Assembly: GCA_017303575.1 (NCBI GenBank)
Contig: JAFLCL010000053.1
Span: 1-39,152, forward strand
Source of the DNA: Deltaproteobacteria bacterium
GTDB taxonomy: Bacteria > Myxococcota_A > Polyangia > Polyangiales > Sandaracinaceae
Direction of reading: 5' to 3'
Length of the DNA: 39,152 bases
Positions 8,703 to 16,129 of the stretch are shown piece by piece (position 1 is the first letter of the stretch; every line of letters begins with the position of its first letter). Both the position numbers and the translations under genes were made by a program. The notes under the pieces are model-generated. The model made no database searches, had not been told where the DNA came from, and worked only from the letters and a program-made list of their open reading frames with translations.

Positions 8703-11429
8703 TCAGGGCGCGGCGGGCGGGCGCGGAGGCTCGTCCGGAGGATCGACGAGGCGCGCCGCGAGCACCGTGAAGCTCGCGTCGGCCTCGAGCGCACGCAGCT
8801 CGATCTGCGGCGCATCGACGTACACCGAGAGCCGCTGGGTGGGCTCCTCGATGCGCGCTTGGGACTGGCCTTCCGCGTCGCGCAGCGTCGCGATGCAGCC
8901 TTCGCACTGGCCGTAGTACGTGCCCTCGAGCGACTGGCCCACCAGCTCGATCACGTAGCGACTGCGAGGTCTTGCCCGTGTGAGCTCGAGCGCGGGCGCG
9001 GGCACCGGCCAGCCCACGTGCCAGTCGTTCAGCGTGTAGCTGACGTGAGTGCGAAGGGTCGCGCCATCGGGGCAGCGGAACGCGCGACCGAGCGCGTCGG
9101 GCGCGCAGCGCGACTGGCCCTGCGCGTCGACCACGAAGACGTTCGCCGTGGGCAGCAGCGCGGCGAAGCGGACGGCGTCCGCCGGCCCGCTCCGCAGACG
9201 CACGACGAGGATCACGAGCGCGATCACGACGAGGCCGAGGGTCACGAAAACGAGGTGTGACCGCGCGATCGCGCCATGAACGCGCGCCCAGAGCGCACGT
9301 CGACGATCCCGCAACGCAGGAAGCGCCAGGAGCAGCCCCGCGATCCCCGCGAGCACCGTCGGAATCGTCCCGACCCCATCGCTCGGGAGCGCGCCGTCCG
9401 CGCGAACGCGTGTCGTTCCGGGCCGCAGCCAGAGGGCGCTCGCGTGCTCGAACGTGGGGTTGGGATCGTTCGCTTCGGGCGCGCCGACGGGCATCGCCCA
9501 CACGGGCACCTCGCCGCGATCGTCGTGTCCGACGAGCCTCGGGTACCAAGGCGTGCCGAGCTCGATCAACGCCGGCTCGCTCGTGCCCTCGAGCGTGAGG
9601 TCGAAGCCTTCACCGGGGACCGTGGTCGCGATCACGCGGCCCTCTCCGCGCGTCACGTGCGCGAACGATCCATCCCAGCCCGGACCGGGTCGCAACCAGA
9701 GCCGACCGAAGCGCTGATCGCCGCTCGCGTCGGTGCCCGGGAGGATCTCGCGGCTCGGCGCGACGGCCCATCGGATCCCGAAGCGCGCGAGGTTCTCGTC
9801 CGTCATCGTGCGGAGCTGATCGCGCAGCAGAAAGCCTGCGGGCGCGGGCTGGCTGAGCGCGAGCTCGATGCCCGGCGTTCCGTCGATGCCGTCGCGCGCG
9901 AACGTGAACAGCTCGTAGGTGCACTCGAGCCCGCACACCATCAGCAAGCGGCCGCCCGGTCGCTCGGAGCGCTCGCGCTCCAACCGATAGCGGAGGGCCG
10001 CGACGTCCTCGGGCGCCGTGGCCGTCGGTCCCACGAAGTCGCTCGCGCGCTCACGCGCCAGATCACGCAGGCCGGCGGCCCAGCTGTCGTGCTCGAGGAT
10101 CGCGAGCGCGACGATCGCGAGGGCGCCGATCGCGCGGAGCAGCCTCTCGCGCGAAGGCCTCGCGACAGCGAGCACGTGCAGGCGCGCGCCGCTCCCCATC
10201 GCGAGCGCACCGAGCACGTAGAAGAGCGGCTTCACGATCGCGCCGATGCGGAAGGCCTGCCACCGCACGCTCGCCGTGGAAGGCGCGAGCCCGAGCTCGA
10301 TCATCGGCGCCTCCACGTACGAGAGCACCAGCGCGATCGACACCCACACCAGCACGCGCGCCTCGGGACGGTCGCGACGAAGCAGCGCGCAGAGGCCCGC
10401 CATCCACGCGCTCGCGACGAGGATCATCCAGCCGCCATCGGGGAGCGCGCCGACCGAGATCCGCCCGAGCGCCAGATCGCCCGGAATCTGGGGCGTTCCG
10501 TAGTGCACGCCGTAGGCGAGCACCCGCGCCGCCGCGGGCATCCAGAGCCACGCGCTCGACGCGAGGCCGAGCATGATCACACCCAACGGCGCGAGCCGCG
10601 CGCGCCGCGCGTGAGGTCGACCGAGCCCGATCGAGAGCGCGATCACGGTCGCGAGCAGCACACACACCACGAGCGCGAGCGGATGGAGCGCCGCGGTGAC
10701 CGCGATGCCCATCGTGGCCGCGACGAGCCGTGCCCTCGTCCGCCGTCGCGCGAGATCGAACAACGACGGCAGCGTGTGGAGCAACGCGGCGATGCTCAGC
10801 GTCGAGGGAAGGAACGCGTAGCGGAAGACGGGCTGGGTGCCCCACGTGAAGTCGGTGCCCACGTCGAGCAGCGCCAGCACGCCGACGACGAGCGCCGCAG
10901 GGAGGGGCGCTCCGACACGCACCGCGCAGCGCGCGATGCCCACCGCCACCGCGACGTAGGCCGCGCTCGCGATCGAGACGAGCAGCCGCGCTGTGTCGTG
11001 CTCGGCGCCGATCGCGCGCGCGAGCAGCGCGATCCCGCGGTGCGCGAGCGTCGGATAGAGATCGAGCGTCGGATCCCCAGGCGCGATGCGCGTGAGCCAG
11101 GTGAGGGGACGACCTCGCGCGGCCTGATCGATCAGCTCGCCGACGATCGCTTCGTTCACGCGGCCATCGAGCCCCACGAACGGTCGCGCCGCGCCCCACG
11201 CAGGCTCGGTCACGATCAAGCCGAGGATCACGATCGGTGTGTACACACAGGCCCACCGCGCGAGGCGTGTGTCCTCGAGCGAGCGGCGCGTGCGGGCCTC
11301 GCCGAACAGCACACACGAGGCCAGGCCGACGAGGAAGAAGCTGGTCTCGAAGCGCGGCGTCGGCACGAACGTCGCGAAGATCGCGATCCCGGTGAGGACG
11401 AGCAGGGCGGAGCGCTCGCGGCGCAGCAT
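8703..11429 (-). CDS. Large polytopic membrane protein, possible GT-C glycosyltransferase
   Basis: Protein of 908 residues with about ten or more transmembrane segments in the first 450 residues, then a long periplasmic-type region. A further pair of hydrophobic segments follows (around LAGIAGLLLALPAL and LVFVTLGLVVIALVILVV), and a C-terminal extracytoplasmic domain of about 180 residues ending in PRPPAAP. The first loop includes RVNEAIVGELIDQAARG and DPTLDLYPTLAHRGIALL, reminiscent of GT-C or YfhO-like membrane proteins, but no diagnostic motif is certain. It starts the minus-strand surface cluster; 71 bases separate it from the methyltransferase. A TACAAC box 8 bases before the ATG, with GCGACA 18 bases further up, could be its promoter. 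Function unassigned. Confidence 0.6.
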   Translation of the reverse strand: MLRRERSALLVLTGIAIFATFVPTPRFETSFFLVGLASCVLFGEARTRRSLEDTRLARWACVYTPIVILGLIVTEPAWGAARPFVGLDGRVNEAIVGELIDQAARGRPLTWLTRIAPGDPTLDLYPTLAHRGIALLARAIGAEHDTARLLVSIASAAYVAVAVGIARCAVRVGAPLPAALVVGVLALLDVGTDFTWGTQPVFRYAFLPSTLSIAALLHTLPSLFDLARRRTRARLVAATMGIAVTAALHPLALVVCVLLATVIALSIGLGRPHARRARLAPLGVIMLGLASSAWLWMPAAARVLAYGVHYGTPQIPGDLALGRISVGALPDGGWMILVASAWMAGLCALLRRDRPEARVLVWVSIALVLSYVEAPMIELGLAPSTASVRWQAFRIGAIVKPLFYVLGALAMGSGARLHVLAVARPSRERLLRAIGALAIVALAILEHDSWAAGLRDLARERASDFVGPTATAPEDVAALRYRLERERSERPGGRLLMVCGLECTYELFTFARDGIDGTPGIELALSQPAPAGFLLRDQLRTMTDENLARFGIRWAVAPSREILPGTDASGDQRFGRLWLRPGPGWDGSFAHVTRGEGRVIATTVPGEGFDLTLEGTSEPALIELGTPWYPRLVGHDDRGEVPVWAMPVGAPEANDPNPTFEHASALWLRPGTTRVRADGALPSDGVGTIPTVLAGIAGLLLALPALRDRRRALWARVHGAIARSHLVFVTLGLVVIALVILVVRLRSGPADAVRFAALLPTANVFVVDAQGQSRCAPDALGRAFRCPDGATLRTHVSYTLNDWHVGWPVPAPALELTRARPRSRYVIELVGQSLEGTYYGQCEGCIATLRDAEGQSQARIEEPTQRLSVYVDAPQIELRALEADASFTVLAARLVDPPDEPPRPPAAP

Positions 11430-11437
11430 CGTCTGGC

Positions 11438-11443
11438 GTTGTA
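11438..11443 (-). promoter_or_regulatory. Candidate -10 box TACAAC
   Basis: TACAAC on the minus strand ends 8 bases before ATG 11429. GCGACA, 18 bases upstream of it, shares four positions with TTGACA. The arrangement implies little or no untranslated leader. Confidence 0.35.
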
Positions 11444-11542
11444 CGCGACCGACAGCCTGCCTGTCGCTCGACCCGTCGTCGTGCCTCGCGCGATCAGACG
11501 CTTTCTTGACGGCATCGACGGCTCTCCTCGACGGTCCCCGCC

Positions 11543-12244
11543 ATGCACGCCGTCTCCGCTCGCTCGCTCGCCGCCGAGGTCTCGGGGCTCCCCCTCTCCA
11601 TCGTGCTCGCCGACGGCGAGACGCTCGCCGCGATCCGCGAGCGCATCCAAGCGGGTGAAGAGATCGAGAGCATCGCGCTCGTTCCGCCGTTCCACGTGTC
11701 GGACGACGACGCGTACCTCGTGCTGCCCGAAGACATCGGGGTCGAGCTGCGCGAGATGTTCGCCGAGGGCGACGTGGATCTGCTCGGCGACGCGATGCGC
11801 GAGGGCCTCTTCGTGATCGGCACGCTCGAGAAGGAAGGCCGCGGCAAGATGCGCCTCGCCGTCGACGAGGTGGAGATCGTCGAGCGTCTGCTCGCGAAGA
11901 TGCCCTACGCCGACACCGTCGAGATCGGCCGCGGCGCCGATCCGCTCGCGACGCTCAACGCGCTGCCGCAGTGCAAGAACACCGTCGCGTCGTCGTTCGT
12001 CGACATGGCGGGCTTCCAGAAGATCGTGCGCGCGACCGAGCACGCAGGCCCCTCGTGGCGCGCGCCCTCGGATCGCAAGGACATGGCGGGCGTCGATCCC
12101 ACGTTCGCGTGGAGCCGCCGCTTGCCCGATGGCCGCATCGGCGTGGAGGCCGCGCTCTTCTGTGAGTACGAGGAGCACGTGATCGTGCTCAGGCCCGTCG
12201 CGCTCCGCCTCGCGGTGACGCGCCCGATCGAGGCCTCGCCCTGA
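11543..12244 (+). CDS. Unrecognised protein
   Basis: A 233-residue soluble, acidic protein that I do not recognise. It has no signal peptide or membrane segment. The N-terminal half (VSGLPLSIVLADGETLAAIRE, then a run of charged helices to about residue 130) looks alpha/beta, and the C-terminal part has a Trp/Arg-rich segment around SWRAPSDRKDMAG and ends with a predicted beta pair (HVIVLRPVALRLAVTRP). Codon positions are strongly G/C biased as in the neighbours, so it is a real gene. It is transcribed divergently from the membrane protein gene to its left and convergently with a small lipoprotein gene, from which it is separated by 9 bases. Confidence 0.65.
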   Translation: MHAVSARSLAAEVSGLPLSIVLADGETLAAIRERIQAGEEIESIALVPPFHVSDDDAYLVLPEDIGVELREMFAEGDVDLLGDAMREGLFVIGTLEKEGRGKMRLAVDEVEIVERLLAKMPYADTVEIGRGADPLATLNALPQCKNTVASSFVDMAGFQKIVRATEHAGPSWRAPSDRKDMAGVDPTFAWSRRLPDGRIGVEAALFCEYEEHVIVLRPVALRLAVTRPIEASP

Positions 12245-12253
12245 CCGAGACGA

Positions 12254-12574
12254 TCAGCCGCCGGGCGGCGGCGGGTAGTCCACGCGGTAGCAGCACGCGC
12301 GTGGACGCGTTCGCTGCTCGGCAGTCGACGTGATGGGATCGAGGACGTAGCGGTGCGGGCCGCCGCTGCGCGAGACCGCGTCGAGCGCGGTGAAGTCTGC
12401 GCCCTGCGTGTCGATCGCGGTCGGGCAGCCCGTCGCAGGATCGGGCGCGCCGTTGGGCGCCGGGGCCGACAGACACGCTGCACCGTTGGCTTCCCAGGCC
12501 GCGGGCTGCGCGCCGACGACGTTGCAGCCCGCGAGGGCGCCGAGGACCGCGAGGGCGAACAGCAGGCGCGTCAT
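12254..12574 (-). CDS. Small lipoprotein
   Basis: Predicted lipoprotein of 106 residues from ATG 12574. A short n-region (MTR) leads into LLFALAVLGALAGC, a clean lipobox with Cys at residue 17. The mature part has four Cys and ends in RACCYRVDYPPPPGG. No known domain. Proline at the extreme C-terminus and adjacent Cys pairs are common in myxobacterial small secreted proteins. It lies 32 bases downstream of the RlmM-like gene on the same strand and converges on the unrecognised gene to its left. Confidence 0.65.
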   Translation of the reverse strand: MTRLLFALAVLGALAGCNVVGAQPAAWEANGAACLSAPAPNGAPDPATGCPTAIDTQGADFTALDAVSRSGGPHRYVLDPITSTAEQRTRPRACCYRVDYPPPPGG

Positions 12575-12606
12575 CGCACCAGCGTGCCTCGCTCGGGCTC
12601 GCGGTG

Positions 12607-13602
12607 TCACGTGCGGGCGACGATCACCATCTCCTGTCGGTGGCTCGGCAGCTGCGTCGCGCGCACCTCGGCGAAGCGCATCGCGCGCACGAGCTCGATC
12701 CATCGTGACGTCTGCTCGATCATCTTCTCGTCGTTGAGCTTGATGGTGAGCACAGCGGCCTCGAGCTTCGGCAGCATCGCGCGCACGCGGGCCACGTACC
12801 GAAGCGCGACGGGCGGCGCGAGGTTCATGTCCGAGACGAGGAGGCGTGCGTCGTCGGGGAGATCCTGCTTGCTCACGCTGCCCGCCGCCCGCTCGTGGAA
12901 GGTCACGCGCGCACCGCCGGGCCCGACGAAGTCGCGCACGCGACGATCGAGCTCGCCCGGATCGAACGCGACGACGTGAAGGCCGCGCATCAACATCGCG
13001 AGGGTCGCGCCGCCCGGTGAGGCGCCGAGCTCCACGACGGTGCTGCCGCGCTTCGGCGAGAGGCCGCTCCACACGAGGGCCTCTTCGATCTTCGCGAACG
13101 CACGCGAGGGCGAGGTCTCGGGGACCACGACCTCGGGCAGACCTCCTGCCACGCTCCAGCGCCCTCTGCCGTGGAGGTGATGACCCACGAAGAGCGGCTC
13201 GCCCTCGGCGACCACGACGTCGATGACGATCTCGCCGTCGCTCGGCGTCGATCGGGACAAGCCCTTGGCCGCGAGCGCATCGCGCACCTGCGCCGCGCGA
13301 GAGACCGACGCAGCGTCTTCGGGATCACGCGCGAACACGTGCCATGCCGCGCTCGCACGCAGGACCTCGGGCACGAGCGCGATCGTTTCGTCCACGCTCG
13401 CCGCGTTGCCGAGCGACTGCCCGGCGACGCGTGCGAACACGAGCGCTTCGCCGAACGCCGGTGACGCCGACGGATGCTTGAAGGTGAGGAGACCGGGCCG
13501 CGAGAACGCGAACCGCGCGTCTGCATGCGCTGCGAGCACCTCACGCTTCGCGAGCGGCGCGGTCGGCACGTTGGTGATCACGAAGACGAAAGGAAGCGCC
13601 AC
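12607..13602 (-). CDS. RlmM/FtsJ-like rRNA 2'-O-ribose methyltransferase
   Basis: Protein of 331 residues from GTG 13602. The N-terminal 180 residues resemble the THUMP-type RNA-binding part of RlmM (23S rRNA C2498 ribose methyltransferase), though weakly. The C-terminal FtsJ-type domain is clear: SAM-binding loop STVVELGASPGGATLAML (about residues 184-201), acidic VVAFDPGEL, catalytic Asp in LLVSDMNLAPP, and catalytic Lys in AVLTIKLND. Together with the Lys of FAKIEEAL, this fits the K-D-K-E tetrad of 2'-O-ribose methyltransferases. The assignment to RlmM rather than another FtsJ family member rests on length and domain order. A TACCCT box lies 7 bases before the GTG, which supports this start. 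Confidence 0.78.
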   Translation of the reverse strand: MALPFVFVITNVPTAPLAKREVLAAHADARFAFSRPGLLTFKHPSASPAFGEALVFARVAGQSLGNAASVDETIALVPEVLRASAAWHVFARDPEDAASVSRAAQVRDALAAKGLSRSTPSDGEIVIDVVVAEGEPLFVGHHLHGRGRWSVAGGLPEVVVPETSPSRAFAKIEEALVWSGLSPKRGSTVVELGASPGGATLAMLMRGLHVVAFDPGELDRRVRDFVGPGGARVTFHERAAGSVSKQDLPDDARLLVSDMNLAPPVALRYVARVRAMLPKLEAAVLTIKLNDEKMIEQTSRWIELVRAMRFAEVRATQLPSHRQEMVIVART

Positions 13603-13609
13603 GGCGCGC

Positions 13610-13615
13610 AGGGTA
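13610..13615 (-). promoter_or_regulatory. Candidate -10 box TACCCT of the RlmM-like gene
   Basis: TACCCT on the minus strand ends 7 bases before GTG 13602; no Shine-Dalgarno is present between them. Fits a leaderless transcript and supports GTG 13602 as the start. Confidence 0.3.
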
Positions 13616-13633
13616 CGTGAAGCGTCCAGAAGA

Positions 13634-14094
13634 TCACGGGCAGCGCTGCGCGAGGTTCGGGGCCCACACCCATCCCGCCTGACCCGCGGGCGCCGTGATC
13701 CGCCACCATCGCCCGCGCCGCTCGCCGACGATCACTGTCGTGCCGTTCGTGATCGTGGCTGCGACGGGCGCTCGGCTGGACGCCTCGGCGCGCACGTTCG
13801 TCGATCCGTCTGCGTCGGGTCGCGCTCGTCCGCGTGCACCCAGTGACCTTCGTCGTCGAACGCAGGCGATTCCTCGTAGGGCCAGCCACCGAGCGCACGA
13901 TCACCCTCCGCGAAGAGGCGTGCAGCGCTCGCGAAGTCGCCCCGCGCATGGGCGCGGCGTCCCTCTTCCAGCGGGCGTGCCCACGCGGCGGTGATCGCGG
14001 GCTGCGCAGAGACGGCCGCGTGCACGAGGAGCACGACGAGCCCGCTCGCGAGCGCCACGAACGTGGACAAAGAGGCCCTCCGCGTGGCGCGCAT
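13634..14094 (-). pseudogene. Exported SH3-domain protein interrupted by a frameshift
   Basis: From ATG 14094 the frame gives a signal peptide (LSTFVALASGLVVLLVHAAVSAQ) and a short helical tail-like region (EEGRRAHARGDFASAARLFAEG, TPR-like). It then runs through EGHWVHADERDP before turning into an Arg/Pro-rich shadow frame that stops at 13732. In the next frame, from about 13820 to the TGA at 13634, there is an evident bacterial SH3 domain: STNVRAEASSRAPVAATI, then VIVGERRGRWWRITAP and GWVWAPNLAQRCP. Restoring one base in the CCC run at about 13817-13819 (minus-strand view) joins both parts into a coherent 153-residue protein reading HADERDPDADGSTNVR. It is either a recent frameshift or a sequencing error in a homopolymer. 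Confidence 0.75.
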
Positions 14095-14101
14095 GCGCAC
14101 C

Positions 14102-14107
14102 AGCCTA
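14102..14107 (-). promoter_or_regulatory. Candidate -10 box TAGGCT of the SH3-protein gene
   Basis: TAGGCT on the minus strand ends 7 bases before ATG 14094, inside the 67-base divergent gap shared with oleA. No Shine-Dalgarno separates it from the start. Confidence 0.3.
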
Positions 14108-14122
14108 CGTCCGTTCGGTGGA

Positions 14123-14151
14123 TTGCCCCCCCGGGATCGCTGGGATAGAAG
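14123..14151 (+). promoter_or_regulatory. Candidate oleA promoter (TTGCCC-N17-TAGAAG)
   Basis: TTGCCC (14123-14128) and TAGAAG (14146-14151) are 17 bases apart, each matching four of six consensus positions. The predicted start of transcription lies within about 4 bases of the oleA ATG, so the oleA message would be nearly leaderless. Weak evidence. Confidence 0.3.
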
Positions 14152-14161
14152 CGCGCCCTTC

Positions 14162-15178
14162 ATGCGGTTCGAGAACGTCTCCATCCTGAGCGTCGCGTCC
14201 CTGGACGCGCCGAACCGCACGACGTCCGCGGACCTCGAGGCCCGGCTCTCGCCCTTCCTCAAGCGCCTCGGCTTCGCGCCCGGCGTGCTCGCGTCGCTGA
14301 GCGGCGTCATCGCACGGCGCTTCTGGGACGAGGGCACAGCGCCCTCCGAGGTCGCCGCGAAGGCGGCGGAGCGCGCCATCACCGAGGCGGGCGTCGAGCG
14401 CGCGCGCATCGGCCTGCTGGTCAACACCAGCGTCTCGCGGGACTACGTCGAGCCGTCCACAGCCTGCCTCGTGCACGGCAAGCTCGGCCTCCACCCCACG
14501 TGCCTCAACTTCGACGTCGCGAACGCCTGCCTCGGCTTCATCAACGGCATGGACCTCGTGGCGCAGTCGATCGAGCGCGGTGTCATCGACTACGGCCTCG
14601 TCGTCGATGGCGAGAGCAGCCGCTTCGTGGTCGACAAGACGATCGAGCGCCTCAACGCGACGGGCGACGCGCGCGCGTTCGCCGATCACTTCGCCACGCT
14701 CACCCTCGGCTCGGGCGCTGCAGCGATGCTGCTCTCGCACAAGGATCTCGCAGGCCCCGAGGCGCACCGCTACGTGGGCTCGGTGAGCCTCGCGGCGACC
14801 GAGCACAGCCACCTCTGCCGCGGCCAGGTCGACGGCATGATCACCGACGGTCAGAAGCTCCTGCAGGCCGGCCTCGAGCTCGCGCGCCGCACGTTCGAGC
14901 TCGCCTCGACGGAGCTCGGGTGGAGCCCCGAGGTGCTCGACGAGATCGCGATCCACCAGGTGAGCCGTCAGCACACGGACAAGCTCGCCGAGCGCCTCGG
15001 ACTCGACCCTTCGCGCATCCACGCGATCTTTCCGGAGCTCGGCAACGTCGGCCCCGCCTCGATCCCGCTCGTGCTCACGCAGGCCGCCGAGCTCGGGCGT
15101 CTGTCGAAGGGGGATCGCGTCGCGCTGATGGGCATCGGCAGCGGCCTCAACTGCGCGATGGCCGAAGTGGTGTGGTGA
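14162..15178 (+). CDS. oleA: OleA, acyl-CoA head-to-head condensing thiolase
   Basis: Thiolase-superfamily enzyme that condenses two acyl-CoAs head to head to a long-chain beta-ketoacid, the first step of olefin (long-chain alkene) synthesis. The 338-residue protein from ATG 14162 keeps the OleA signatures: NTSVSRDYVEPSTA with the catalytic Glu at residue 97, FDVANACLGFINGMD with nucleophile Cys123, EIAIHQVS with His265, GNVGPASIPLVL with Asn295, and the ending GIGSGLNCAMAEVVW. The gaps Glu-Cys 26, Cys-His 142 and Cys-Asn 172 equal those I recall for Xanthomonas campestris OleA (E117, C143, H285, N315). The ATG of oleB overlaps the TGA, so the two are translationally coupled. Confidence in OleA rather than a FabH-type synthase is high because of the paired oleB. 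Confidence 0.93.
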   Translation: MRFENVSILSVASLDAPNRTTSADLEARLSPFLKRLGFAPGVLASLSGVIARRFWDEGTAPSEVAAKAAERAITEAGVERARIGLLVNTSVSRDYVEPSTACLVHGKLGLHPTCLNFDVANACLGFINGMDLVAQSIERGVIDYGLVVDGESSRFVVDKTIERLNATGDARAFADHFATLTLGSGAAAMLLSHKDLAGPEAHRYVGSVSLAATEHSHLCRGQVDGMITDGQKLLQAGLELARRTFELASTELGWSPEVLDEIAIHQVSRQHTDKLAERLGLDPSRIHAIFPELGNVGPASIPLVLTQAAELGRLSKGDRVALMGIGSGLNCAMAEVVW

Positions 15179-16119
15179 TGGCGCGCGCGACGTCGATCGA
15201 TCTCGCGCCCCGCCTCGCCGAGCTCGGCATCGCCCGCGAGCTCTATCCGTTCCAGGGCCGCGAGCTGCGCATCCCCGATCGAAGCGGGCGAGGCGACCTA
15301 CGGCTGTCGTACCTCGACGAAGGTCCCGAAGACGCTCCCGTCGTGGTGATGGTCCACGGCAATCCCACGTGGTCCTTCTTCTACCGCGAGCTCGTGCTGC
15401 GCCTGCGCACGACGCACCGCTGCATCGTCCCCGATCACATCGGGATGGGCCTCTCGGACAAGCCCGGCGACGATCGCTACGACTACACGCTCGCCTCGCG
15501 CGTGGCGGATCTCACGACGCTGATCGATCACGTCGCGCCCACGGGGCCCGTCTCGCTGGTGGTGCACGACTGGGGCGGGATGATCGGCACCGCGTGGGCC
15601 GTCGATCACGCCGACCGCGTCGCGAAGATGGTCGTGATGAACACGGCCGCGTTCCCGCTCCCGAAGAGCAAGCGCTTCCCTGCGCCGCTCGCGCTCACGC
15701 GCACACCGCTCGGGGCGCTGCTCGTGCGCGGCGGCAACGCGTTCTCGCGCACGGCCTCGCGTGTGTGCGTGAAGAAGGGCGCGCTCCCGCGCGAGGTCCG
15801 CAAGGCCTACACCGCACCGTACAGGAGCTGGGCCGATCGCATCGCGACGCTGCGCTTCGTCGAGGACATCCCGCTGAAGACGACCGACCGCGCGTACCGC
15901 GTGGTGTCCGACACCGAGGGCAAGCTCCCGCGCTTGGCCGACAAGCCGATGCTGCTCGCCTTTGGTCTTCGGGACTTCGTCTTCGATCGACACTTCCTCG
16001 CCGACTGGGAGCGCCACTTCCCCAAGGCCGAGGTGATGCGCTTCGAAGACGCAGGCCACTACGTGCTCGAAGACGAGCGCGACACGCTGCTACCGAAGAT
16101 CGCCTCGTTCTTGAGGTGA
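15178..16119 (+). CDS. oleB: OleB, beta-lactone decarboxylase (haloalkane-dehalogenase-like)
   Basis: Alpha/beta hydrolase of 313 residues that, in the Ole pathway, decarboxylates the cis-beta-lactone made by OleC to the final cis-olefin. The oxyanion motif VMVHGNPTWSFFYR is present. The nucleophile is an Asp (Asp131 in VVHDWGGMIG), as in haloalkane dehalogenases and OleB. The likely acid is Asp266 in GLRDFVFD and the base His294 in DAGHYVLED. The length is normal and the start is fixed by the ATGA overlap with oleA. The last 602 bases recur 3.24 kb downstream as a truncated copy. No oleC (AMP-ligase-like lactone synthetase) or oleD (reductase) follows in the window. Confidence 0.9.
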   Translation: MARATSIDLAPRLAELGIARELYPFQGRELRIPDRSGRGDLRLSYLDEGPEDAPVVVMVHGNPTWSFFYRELVLRLRTTHRCIVPDHIGMGLSDKPGDDRYDYTLASRVADLTTLIDHVAPTGPVSLVVHDWGGMIGTAWAVDHADRVAKMVVMNTAAFPLPKSKRFPAPLALTRTPLGALLVRGGNAFSRTASRVCVKKGALPREVRKAYTAPYRSWADRIATLRFVEDIPLKTTDRAYRVVSDTEGKLPRLADKPMLLAFGLRDFVFDRHFLADWERHFPKAEVMRFEDAGHYVLEDERDTLLPKIASFLR

Positions 16120-16122
16120 TCC
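15521..16122 (+). repeat. Direct repeat copy 1: 3' two-thirds of oleB
   Basis: Matches 18761-19376. From 15551 to 16122 the copies align without gaps over 572 bases with 13 differences. Left of that the copies share the 20 bases at 15521-15540 with one mismatch; they then differ, with 10 bases here against 24 in copy 2. The match ends 3 bases after the oleB stop codon. Confidence 0.95.
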
Positions 16123-16129
16123 GGGGGCC

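Noticed and set aside
9276..11816. Long plus-strand reading frame
   Set aside because: Arg-rich composition with no domain; shadow of the 908-residue membrane protein gene on the other strand.
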